A DNA stretch of 64,000 bases from Hysterangium stoloniferum (taxonomy: Eukaryota > Basidiomycota > Agaricomycetes > Hysterangiales > Hysterangiaceae): the NCBI GenBank assembly GCA_015178975.1, contig WHVD01000173.1:1-64000 (forward strand). The letters run 5' to 3'. How positions within the stretch are numbered: position 1 is the first letter of the stretch; each line of letters starts with the position of its first letter. Positions 35,293 to 46,121 of the stretch are shown piece after piece. The translations under genes and the position numbers were made by a program. Under the pieces are notes generated by a model. The model was not told the origin of the DNA, did not search any database, and saw only the letters and a program-made list of their open reading frames with translations.

Positions 35293-35951
35293 GCATGCTA
35301 AAAGACATTGTATTGATACTTTAATATGAACAAATCATGTGACTTTGGGGTTTAAGATTTAGGGTTTAGAGTATGGAAACAGAGTTATGTGATTATAAAT
35401 ATTTTTAGACCACTTCTTTGCTACTGTGAATCTTCACAACAAAACTGTTAGCATATAAAAGCTTCATTAATCATATTATTACATAGCCATCAATGGATAT
35501 ATTATCTAATGATTATATAATCAAAATTTAGTGATATTAGAGCTTCTTTCATAATTTACAAGCCTGGGAACCATTGCTATGCTGCAGGTTGGTCACTTCA
35601 TGACCTACCCCACTGCTTTCCTACAGGCTCTGGCTTATTGGAGGGCTTTGTCCCCAAAGCCCTCCCATATTGACAACTCTTAAGTATTCTTCAACCTTCA
35701 GAAAGAAATGGAACAGTCCAGAGAGCCATGGAATAGTTGTTAGTCCTCATTGTTTTGGGCCCTCACAACCTGTTTCTACCTTGTTGACCCCTGACATTGG
35801 TTCCCCAGGCTATGGACCAACACCTCAGCATCCTGAAAAATTGGTTTGCTGTGTGTTACTCCTTTACCATTCTGTTTCCTTCAATGTTAGGATCCATATC
35901 TCTTTCAAACCCCCACAACTCATTCCTACTCTGACACACCTTTCCAACATT
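35293..35951. other. Non-coding stretch with strong hairpins
   Basis: No gene. It contains an 11-bp stem hairpin at 35640-35665 and a second near-perfect hairpin at about 35588-35612. The 35575-35700 block is a diverged relative of 50130-50215. Confidence 0.6.
35640..35665. repeat. Hairpin (11-bp stem, TCCC loop)
   Basis: GGAGGGCTTTG pairs with CAAAGCCCTCC. It corresponds in position to the GGGGGC/GCCCCC hairpin at 50160-50180, but the stem sequence differs on both sides. Confidence 0.8.
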
Positions 35952-36613
35952 GTTTATAATTACTATAATCTCAAATATTTACTAATAAAAGTCTTATTTT
36001 TACAAAACTCCATCTTTAAATAGTGATATCTATTCTGAAACATATCATCAAAAAACAACCATCAGAAATAGTTCTCCATATTACATCATATACAACCCAT
36101 AGTTATTTAACAAATTCCATTGTATATAATTTCCTTTCTTTTACAGATGCCTACTAATACTTTTATTAGTACTTTGTTTTTTAAAATTTGCAATGTAGTT
36201 ATTTCCATGTAAAATATGTAAAATATTATTGGAAAATTTTCATACCACAGCTGTCTTTATTAAGTAAAACCCCTATATATTTTGGGTATGTTGAATCAAG
36301 TAGAAATCTGTTCAGATTGACAGATCCATTCCAAAGTAATACATATGGATTTAGAGGTGCCAATGATATACATATGTATGGAATGGACTATTTAAAGGTA
36401 TCTATTTTTTAAAAGTATTAGTATTTCAAACTACTAATTTTTTTATTGTCTACTCATATCCGGAAAGATTCTTTAGTTTGTAATGTACAAGAGAGTTTAA
36501 AACTTTCAAAGAGTTTTAAAAACCAAATTATGTTTGAATCACATTCTAGATGTTTAAGTGACCTTTAGAGTATATTAGAATTTGGTATACTTAATAGTTT
36601 TCACATATCCTCC
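35952..36613. mobile_element. TIR element copy 3 (left end missing)
   Basis: It is close to TIR element 2 from TGTTTATAATTAC to ATATCCTCC. The GGAGGG left end is absent, and the two flanks do not match each other. The right flank is truncated gypsy LTR. Confidence 0.8.
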
Positions 36614-37265
36614 TTATAGGCTGCACCCTCACTAGATTTTTGTGTCCAATATCAAGCAGGCTAGTGGGGAACCCATGGGTTCCATGTCGGATGGTGAGAT
36701 GAGGTAATGAGTTGAGGTTGGGAGGCTCATGGAGGGCAGTCAGTTGAAGGTAAGTTGGACAGCCTGCAGGCCCTAAGATGATGAGAGCAGTGTTCTACAG
36801 ATAGATTTGAGAGAGGAAATAAGGTGGGTATATGCTAAGGGTGTAGTCAAATCTAGTTGATTTTCTGACCAGATTGTAAGTACAAGCATTGTTAGACTAT
36901 ATACATAGACTTGGAATGTATGCTATACCAAATCTGGTAATAATGATGAGCAAAACAGGTAATCATGAAACAAGAGTAGTAAATGCCAAACTTGGTGTTA
37001 GGGATGGAATCGGATGGAAGCAGGGATCAAAACATGACAGGGCATATAACCATAACCAGGAATGGGGTTCAGATAGAGGGGTATGGGATGTCCAGGTGGG
37101 GTCCAGTGACTGGTACATGAGACACAGTGTTGGTCATAGACAGGTTTGTTGTATGGATTGTCCAGCAGGAACTCCAGTCAACTGTGTAGACTTGGTGGGA
37201 ATAGAGAGTTGGGTGCATATACATAGAATGGAGTCTGGGTCCCAGCAGGTTTTCCAGTCCTAACA
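36614..37265 (-). repeat. Truncated gypsy LTR
   Basis: Read on the minus strand it begins TGTTAGGAC at 37265, passes a CTATGTATATAG promoter-like region, and ends within the conserved GGTGCAGCCTATAAG block at 36614, where the TIR element joins it. Confidence 0.82.
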
Positions 37266-38220
37266 CATTCCATATTCAATGTACATAGTTGAAGAAATAT
37301 TTGATTATTATTTGACAACTAACAAGAAAATCCATGTCAATCCTAAACATAGAAAAGGGACTTCTATTGTTCACTGGATCCTGACTTAGTGGATCCCAAC
37401 TCTGCTGCCTGTTTGGATTCTCAAATGATTTCTGTTGAAATCAAGGCCCTATATGTATTTTATTTATCAGTCAACAGGCAAGTACTGTAATAAAAGACAA
37501 AGATTAACTTACCTCACTCTCATATGTTAGGATAGCGGATTGAGGAAAACCTGAATGCGGTCTGATGTATATACCCTAGATGATTAATCGTATATAAGCA
37601 ATAAAATGTGAGACGTAAGATCAGGGGGCACATATATGCAAACCATCAAGTGCGTTAACCTTGTATGACATCTGTCATCGCTTTAATGCCGGCTGCATAT
37701 ATGCGTGTATGCGGTGTCGTTTTCATCAACAATTTCAACTCTTTCAATGATTCAATCGATGGTTGGCGGAGTCTAGGTAAAATAAGCCTCTACTAAGGAT
37801 TTTAAAATTCCTTGGAACTGAGGTTTTTTCCTATAAAGTACTGCTTTCGTACCTTTCTTTCCCAGACTTATATTTTGCTGACGTTACTGTAGTTCTTCTA
37901 TTCGTAATAAAAATTCAATATAATCCTCGACTTGTGAAGTTCTGTTTGATGATTACTATTTTGTCAACCTCCAAACACAAGTTTCCGAATTAAGTGCCTA
38001 TAGTCATATATCATCAGAACATGTAGAATTCCACCAACATAAGCGCGGGGGAATAAAGTTCGTACCGCCTTCGTTTATTCCAGCGCTTTCCACTGAGATT
38101 GTTTGGCTATTACAGAATTCGATGGGAATAGCATCTGATATCGATGATCATACGTTTAAGTAGATAGCCCTGTAAAGAGAATGAGTTACTAAGGCAAGGC
38201 TCTTTGGTAGTTCTCTTGCC
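37266..38220. other. Upstream region of the membrane glycoprotein gene
   Basis: No gene. The 37495-37600 part resembles the 384-bp LTR-like insert in arrangement (CCTCACTCTCATATG..., a repeated GGATAGCGGATTGAGG phrase), so it may be an old relative. The last 200 bp should hold the promoter of the gene starting at 38221. I see no clear TATA box. Confidence 0.4.
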
Positions 38221-40035
38221 ATGAATTCTTACAACCCTGTACCGTTAACGCACACCCTGGACAGCGAACAGCAAGGACAACGCAACGTATGTTGATTTTG
38301 GAATTTTCTTTGACATATCTGCTGACCTTGCATACTGTAACTTGATGGTTTTCAGTCTAACCAATCATCGAGAAACGTGCTAGCCAGTCAGCGATTTCAG
38401 CAGAAAGGAGAACGGGATCTGCACCCCTTGAGCCTCGTGGTTTTAGTCATATGGACCTCGTACATTGTAGCGACCATTTTCCTCCTCGAGAAGGCCGCCG
38501 CCGCCGCCCCCCGCAGCGTTGATCAGCCTTGGATATTCAACGTTCTGCCAACCATAATGCTCACTTTCTTCGCCCAAGGTCACATATCTGTTACTACCCT
38601 ACATCTGTCTCGAGTCGGTGTTTCGGCGATTCAGCAGGAGAGCACAGCCCCGCACTCCTGGGCCGAGCTCTTCTGGCTGGCTGACCACTCATGGTCTGGT
38701 CCCATCGGATTCACAAGTGTTGTGATCACCATGATCAAATGGAGGATCCGTGCATCTTTAACATTTTTCATCTTTGCATTCACGTGTATGGTAGCCCTTG
38801 CCACGCCCGTGATACTCTCCCATGCTTATGCTGTCGGGCCCGTCGATGTAACGGTTAACACCACAATCACCCCAAATACATTGTCTCTAAATGAGATAAC
38901 GAATATAGACGATATTATACAAACGGGGACAGGCATTAGCTCATGGGCCACCGGTCTATCCGTGTTTGACATTTACAATACTAGTATATTCACTCCAGAA
39001 GGATCGTCACGAGAGGTTCCCAATGACTTCTTTTTTGCCGGTAATATCCTAGATTCGAATACCACGCTGCCAGGATTACGACTTCAAGGGGGCTGCGAAC
39101 CATTCAATGGGGTTTCAATAGCTGTTGAGCAAAATAGGACGCTCTTCCAGGACTTTTGTAGCAATTCTTTCTCCGAGTACTCCTGGAGCGTATATGCTCA
39201 AAACGTCAGCGTCCAACCAGATAATGTAACCATCACGTTCCTCTCTTGTACAAACGCAATGGAGCCCACGACCTACATCGGCGTCATCCCACATTTTAAC
39301 GCCACAGCTTACATCTCCCTTCAGACCAACAATGGAACTGTACATACTAGTGGTACGATAAAGTGTCAATCACTCTTATCGTTCGGTATTGCATCATTAT
39401 GGGGAACTCAGGGGACCTATAACTCATTTCGAGACCTTCATGACCTTCCTTACAACAACAGTCAAGCACAGGAAGATGTAATTATTATAGACCCCCTCGG
39501 AAGTACGCTTTATGGCCTCATGGGTGAAATGGGTACCCAAAATGTGAATTGCGACGACCATTGGTGTGGCAAAGATAACACCCAATCAATACTGCTTAAA
39601 CAGCTAGGATATAATAGTACCGCTTTTCGTAGCTACATTCAGCCGAATCTTGACATTTTCGCGGAACGGATATGGCTCGGTGTTGCGCATATGACAGCGG
39701 GGCTTGGTTTACTATTTCGTTCATCAGACACAGCTTACCCCGCAGTAGTTCGGCACGCAACATCGGGACGAACGCGCTCAGGTCAATTCGTCGTTGGGTC
39801 GTATGTATTGCTGGCCTTGTGGATGTCTGGGTTGATATATGTTTCCATTAGGAGTTACCGTTTGTCTATCAACTCTAGCCTAGGAAGTTATGTTGCCGCT
39901 CGTTTGCATGCGGAAGATACTCGTTTATATGCAGGAGATGAGCCACTGTGGGATAGCCGACCTCACTCTGGTGAACTATCCGGCGATGGACAACTTAGTA
40001 GGCCGTTCGTATCTGAAAGCTGGATTGGGAGGTGA
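38221..40035 (+). CDS. Membrane glycoprotein of unknown function, intact
   Basis: Exon 1 is 38221-38286 (22 codons from ATG). The intron 38287-38355 has GTATGT/TTTCAG ends, phase 0. Exon 2 is 38356-40035, giving 581 residues. Hydrophobic helices lie near the N-terminus (LSLVVLVIWTSYIVATIFLL; LPTIMLTFFAQG; SLTFFIFAFTCMVALATPV). A large polar domain of about 300 residues with some ten Asn-X-Ser/Thr sequons and several Cys follows. Near the C-terminus is a helix (FVVGSYVLLALWMSGLIYV), then a cytosolic tail. I infer a plasma-membrane or secretory-pathway protein with an extracellular glycosylated domain. No named domain is recognised. No stops or frame changes, and codon use resembles a live host gene, unlike its surroundings. 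Confidence 0.85.
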
Positions 40036-41757
40036 CTCGGACAGGATGTAGCCAAAGACAGGCCTTGGCAATGGACTTTTTAATTTGGACAATTGTAACC
40101 TCTAATTAGTTTACTAGAAGATATCTGTGGATGGCGGAGAAATGTTTAAAAGCATTGTAATACAGACGCCAGGTCTAGTTAAGATTGGAAAAACCATGAG
40201 AATTGTGTCATAACAGACAGACACCTGATCCATGTTGGGTAGGAAATATTCAGGCGGTACCGGTACTTATTATGGATTGTAGATGACAAACGATCTTTGA
40301 ACAAAAGAGGCACTTTTATCTTATACTATAATTAGCAAACAATAGTTGATGAAGCAAGCTTCCTGTGCGGACGAAATCGGCCCGGTGTAGTAGCTGGTCA
40401 AGTTAAAAAGCCATTGTCAACTTTGGAGTTTGAAGTTGGGCTCGTTCTTACCAGTGCCTCAGTACGCGATTCACCATGATATGGTATTCCTCCGAGACAT
40501 GATCCAGCTTCGCAGCCGCCACGTGAAGAACATAGAGCACCATCTGCTCAAGGAATTCATAAAAACTCCCCCAAATATAGAGTGTTGTACCATCTGCTTC
40601 CTTTTGTGTCCTTATGAGTCTCCTGACCCGGAAGGTTGTCTGGTTGTCTTTTATCTCTATACCTTATTGACTTCTTAGTGTATTTGCAACTAATATATAT
40701 TAGAAAACTGAATGGTGTCTCTGTGTAAGGGGACCCTCTGTTTAGACCCCTCAGAGCATTGTTGTAAGCCCCCATTCCCAAGAACACCATCAATTCTTCC
40801 AAACCATGGCTTTGTCAGCTTATTGAAGCCTCCCCTGAGTCCACTGTCCAATCCCTTGTTGGAATAAAATCTGGAAGCTCACAATAAGCAGAAGCAAAGA
40901 TGAATGTGATTTCCATTTGACCTCTGTCTTGTAGGAGGCAAATGGATAGGAGTAATACTCCTTGTGATTTGAAGCAGCTTGCACACCCGGCAATGGAGCA
41001 TATGAATGACTGATTATATGTGCATCTGTGGTTCTGCTCCAACCAGATGCTGCATGCATGGGTGTTGGTGAAGCTATCACCCCATCTGTCTGCAATCCAA
41101 GTGCCCAACTGAAGCAAAAATGCCTGCCATTGGAAGTGGCAAGGGCTTGCTTATTTTGGCATGCTGTGCAATTGGGATGGCATTCTTTCCTGCCATCATG
41201 ATGCACTCCACACTGAAAACAGTGTGATGTGTCACTCTCATTTCAAGATTTCTTCCATGGTGATGCTGGTTGGGCCAGTGTTCTGGCTGACCATGGGCAC
41301 TCAGGTGGTGTGACTGCGGTGCAGTTGCCCTTGAAGAACGTAGAACAGCCCACATTGCAATAATCATCAGCATTTTGGGATCCAAGCAGTCCATGTCGTG
41401 AGTATGTAAGTTGTGTGTGGTTGCTGTCTGTTGTTGAACATCATAGTCCATGGAATCCTCCCAGCCGTGTGACTTTGCAATCAGTGTCATGGTGGAATGA
41501 TGTGCTGCAAGTGCAATGGCTCTACTATTACCACCATAAAACTTTGGTGCAGTTGACTGCTGCTGCCACAGCCACTATCCAGTTGCCTATACTGATGATC
41601 TTTCATTTCATGTGCTAGCCCCTTGGCCATGATACCACTTGTTGGAAAAAAGGTAAATTCCTCTGCACCCCTCACTTCCTTTTGCCATGCTTCAAGGTGA
41701 GTGATATATGAGGAAAGTAGTGGAGGCTCTTAAGGCCCTTTCACTTGAGGGGGTACT
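40036..41757. other. Stretch with no assignable gene between host gene and LTR
   Basis: It contains the 3' region of the glycoprotein gene. 40815-41680 has open minus-strand segments, with a Cys/His-rich stretch (CFQCGVHHDGRKEC) that I cannot assign. A polypurine-like GAGGGGGTAC at 41748-41757 abuts the LTR start, so the right part may be the 3' end of a lost gypsy element. Confidence 0.35.
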
Positions 41758-42772
41758 ATTACAATCCATTCCTGGATATTTCAATATTCTGATATAACCT
41801 TCTGTTCTCAAATATTCCAATATTCTGATGTATTCTCCATTTCTGGAAGCCAACTAATCTCTGGACATACCAAACTTCACCCTTGTTCTGTATTTGGTAA
41901 CATGTCTGTTGACAAGTATTCTTTTGTTTGTTTATTATGTTCCCAATTCAGAACTTTTATCCTAATCCATGCTTATTGTGATCACAATCTGTAGTACAAT
42001 AGCCAGAGAGTCTATGTATATTAGTTTCTGCACATTTGTACTTACACCTCAGATCTGATATTGACTTAGTTAGCTTATTCCTCTTCTCTCTCTGTATGCT
42101 CAGTATTTGGAACTCTTCAGATATCCATAAGCTTACTGATGTATACCTTCATGGCAATCAAACCCCGTTTATGCCCCTGTCAAGTTATGCTCATACCATC
42201 TGGTTATGCTTTGATATGTCCCCTTTTTTATGATGATCTGTTTTACACTATGTTTTACATATGCCTGTATAAACTTGTAACTCTTGGACCATTCCCTTTT
42301 CTTGTAATTCTGCTCTCAGTTAATCACAGCTTCCAATCTTATCGTAACCTTCCAGTTCCTAGTCAAGTTTAGTTGTCACTAGTGGACATTCCTGCTCTTA
42401 CCTTAGTTAGTACTTTGAGACACCAATAATTAGTATTTAAGTCCAACTGTAATGTAGCTACAAGGCAATCAGAATATTGACTGAGATACCCCTCTAGTCT
42501 CTGACCCCGCTATCTGTTCATGACCTTCACATCCCAATGCTACCTGACTTATGACTTTATTTATATTCACAACCTCGACCCTGCTCCCATTACTTGTCAC
42601 TTTGGTGTCTGACCATTACCTATGACTCGGCCTCCAATACAATCATGTATATTTTCCGGCCAAAATTTAAGGACACTAGATGGCATTGCTTGGGCACAGC
42701 ACATAAGCTGAAGCCAAGTCCTTCTGTTCAGCCCCCATCAGGCTGCTGACATTAGTCAGTTTCTCATTCTTA
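41758..42772 (+). repeat. Gypsy LTR of Gyp-3
   Basis: It begins TATTACAATCC after GGGTAC and ends CTTAACA. It contains the block ATAAGCTGAAGCCAA (about 42703-42717) and a TATTTAAG promoter-like box (about 42434). It is diverged from the Gyp-1 LTR. Gag starts 40 bp downstream, so it acts as a 5' LTR here. Confidence 0.72.
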
Positions 42773-42811
42773 ACAGTATATTCTGATTTCACACTTGCAT
42801 TTTCCATCAAT

Positions 42812-44115
42812 CATGCCTCCAAGGAAGAACGATGCCAAGCCAAGTGGCAAAGCAGAATCCTCCACCCTCTGATCTCCATTCCTGTATACAGCCTGAGCTA
42901 CTCTGAAAACCCCTCAGCCAGAATCCTTTAAAGCAGCCCACTTCGTGGAAATCACTGGTGAGGCTGAGGAAGAACCCAAAGCACCTGAAGAGGTCAATGA
43001 TCAGTCAACCCCCAGAAACCCGAGAGAATCTCAACCCGAAGTTAATGACCAGTTTATACCTCAAGCCAGTGGTCCCACAAAGTCCACAAAACAAAAACCA
43101 GAATTCAATCCTGATGAAGCATGAGAATTGTTCTCAGGAACCTTGGGATCCCTTTCTGATGTCTTGAAAAACAATGCCAAGGAAAATGAACCCAGGCAAA
43201 CCCGAGTTAACAAACCTGAGCCATTTACCAGCTCAAACCCGAAAAAATTGCCAACATTTCTTATGCAATCTCAATTCAACTTTTGGGACCACCCAGGTGC
43301 CTTTGCGACAGATGACTGAGAGGTAAATTTTGCACTCTCTTACCTCAAGGATTCTGCAGCAGCCTGGTTTGAACCCATATTCTCTGGCCTCACTTCTGAA
43401 GAATGTGATTGGCTCCATGATTGGGATGCTTTCATTGAGGAACTCAAAACAAACTTTGGCCCCTATGACCAAACTGGTGATGCCAAGGCTGCACTTTCTA
43501 ATCTCAAAATGAAAGACACTCAACACATTACCAACTACATCATCCAGTTCAACAACCTCACCACATGTTGTGACTGGGGTGACACAGCCCTCTATTACCA
43601 GTTCTACTCTGGCCTTCTGTCCCACCTCAAAGACAAAGTTTCCAAAGGAGAGACCAGTAAGCCAAAGACTCTCCCTCTCATGCATCTAAAGACCCAAAAT
43701 GCGGATGCCCGATACTGGGAATGATGCTCAGAAATCAGTTGTGAAAATCCATCGGACAAAAAATCATTGGACAACAAGAATGCCAACAGATCTGGGAATC
43801 AAAATACCAACAATACCAGCAACCCAAACTCTGATAAGAAGTCCAACAACAAGGGTTCCAATGACAAAAAGGCAAAGGCAAATAGTCGAGTAAGTCTCAA
43901 GACAAGGACATACCCGACCTTACTGGCAAACTCGGCTCCAATGGCAAGCTAACTCCACAAGAAAAGCAATGCCAAATGGACAACAATCTGTGTCTATTAT
44001 GCGCAGATCCTGGACACCGAGTTGCCACTTGCCTGAAGGCCACAAAAGCCCAATCAGCCAATGTGGCCATGACGTCGCAACTGGCCAAGCTGGCTGCTGA
44101 GCTGAAAAAATATTA
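42812..44115 (+). pseudogene. gag: Gyp-3 gag
   Basis: The start is ATG at 42812. Frames change several times and stops occur near 42870, 43122 and 43319. Capsid-type motifs are present (YLKDSAAAWFEP, DWDAFIEELKTNFGPYDQTGDA, YIIQFNNL). The CCHC zinc knuckle (CLLCADPGHRVATC) is near 43995-44035. It resembles the Gyp-1 and Gyp-5 gags but is well diverged. No protease follows. Confidence 0.85.
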
Positions 44116-44145
44116 GGCAACTCTCTGGATTCTGTGTGGTAGAAA

Positions 44146-44530
44146 CATGGTTTATTCGCGAATGGTAAAAAATGTACTTTTGACATGGACTCCGTGGAAT
44201 ACCTGGGTTTCATGATGGGACCCAACAGACTCTGCATGGATGAAACTAAAGTGCAAGTCATCAAATATTGGCCCGAACCCTGAAAGGTTAAAGATATACA
44301 ATCCTTCCTTGGATTTGCCAATTTTTACCGACATTTTATCTGTGGATATTCCGACATCACGGTACCCCTTACCCATCTTACGTGTAAGGGTACTCCGTGG
44401 AATTTTAACGATAAGTGTCAAAAAGCTTTCAATCTTTTAAAAAATTATTTTTCCTCAGCTCCTATTCTGTTGCATTTGAAACTGAACTTCCCGCTCATTG
44501 TCGAAACGGATGCCTCGGACTATGCACTTG
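44146..44530 (+). pseudogene. RT fragment joined to Gyp-3 gag
   Basis: The sequence from HGLFANGKKCTF to DYAL is nearly identical to Gyp-1 16652-17045, far closer than the two gags are. A TGA at about 44282 lies in PEP*KV. It ends in mid RNase H at 44530, where unrelated AT-rich repeats begin. Confidence 0.88.
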
Positions 44531-45720
44531 ATGGAAATGCCAGTATATAGGTTCAGTTAAATATTGAGTTTATGGTATGAGCCACAGGGAGAGACCCTGA
44601 GATTCCATGGGATGACCCACAGAGTTAAATATTGAGATTTTATGAGATGACCAAGAGAGTGAAGCCATGGGATGAACTACAGAGTAAAATCATGACATTC
44701 ACAATATTAGTATATATAGTATAATCTCAGGATATTTAAGCATATAACACAGAGGAAGATATCGAGATCCCATGGGATGACCAGTAGAGCAAAATATCAG
44801 GATTACATAGGATGAACCACAACGTGAAATCTTAAGATTTGTAAAATAGGCATATAGAGCATAATCTGGAGCCATTTAAGTATATAGTGTAACTGGAAGT
44901 CAGTGCAGACAAACACTACCAACAGAGTCCATCTGCAAGACAGTATATTCATGGTAGACAGCAGGTCTGAGAATAGAGATGACAGAACTTAGTGCATGAG
45001 TGGCTATGTGAAAGTTGCACTACAGTGATGATGAAATTGGATACTGATGCCAGAATGAGATATGAGTTGTTTTCATGATGGAATATAGTCTGTGGCATTT
45101 CACAAAGTGAACTTGCCAGTTCCCCTATTTGTTTACTTGCAGAACAGTGCAGTTATGTATTTCATACATGAATGATTCAAAAATTGCTTCCAAGTTTCAC
45201 CAATAGGGTAATTGTAAATGGGATAATAGCTGGTAGTTTGTACACTATTTTCAGTGAGTGGGGAATCTCCTCAAGTGTTTGGATCTCTTCCACAACTCTA
45301 CCTCATCCACCCAATTCCAAGTGAAGAAGGATGTAGATCACCTATCCATTTTTTTAATAGAGAACCTGGGGGGAAAAGCTTGGCAGGGAAGCACAGCAGC
45401 GAAAGATTAATAGCACTCCAATTTGACAATTCTAGCCTCCAGGTGATCTATACCATGGCATAGCACCCTCTGGCAACATCGCCCACATCAGTGGATGTCT
45501 GAGCTATTGGGCTTGTGATGCCTACATACATATGTATGAATGAAAAATGTCTGCACAAGGTACTACTAATTCAATTAACACAAATTAGAAACTATTATCT
45601 GGATAAGACTATTTTCTTGATTCCTCATAATACCCCTCTGCAATTTCTGCCAGATTCCTAAAAAGGAGCATCTGACAGCGAGCAAAGGCTGCTGCCCCAC
45701 AAGTGACATTGTTATTCCAT
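44531..45720. other. Non-coding stretch with diverged tandem repeats
   Basis: 44560-44890 carries irregular repeats of about 55-60 bp with the phrases GGATGACC and TAAATATTGAGAT or similar. The rest has no gene or transposon end that I can identify. The KDZ element probably begins in this region. Confidence 0.4.
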
Positions 45721-46121
45721 TCTTCTAATCCTTGTCATCCTTTCCAAATATTTTCCAGGTATCTGAATGTTTTTCCAATCCATTCTCCTTCAGCACCCAG
45801 TAAATGTACCTCCTCATCCCATCTGGCATGGCTAGCCTTTGCATGCACCCACTCAATATGAATAACAAGGTGTCTGTTATAAAAATGCAGTTTATGGTCC
45901 AACAACTCTCACCTTCTGTTCTCCACCTATCCACAGCCCCCGGAATCTCACTTGGACCTTTCATCATTAAATGTGACCTCCAACTTCCAAAACCAAGCCA
46001 ATTTACATTTGCCCTTCCCACCACTTGCTGCTTTGGCCTCAGCCATCTCACCTCTTTTTCCCCATGTCTGATGGTCATCCATCCATTCTGACAGCATAAT
46101 GCAATCAGTCAGATAGTTCTT

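Noticed and set aside
40815..41490. Cys/His-rich minus-strand frames as a fourth antisense zinc-cluster gene next to an LTR
   Set aside because: The position is suggestive, but the cysteine spacing does not fit Zn2Cys6 or a CCHC knuckle and no intron pattern matches the other copies.
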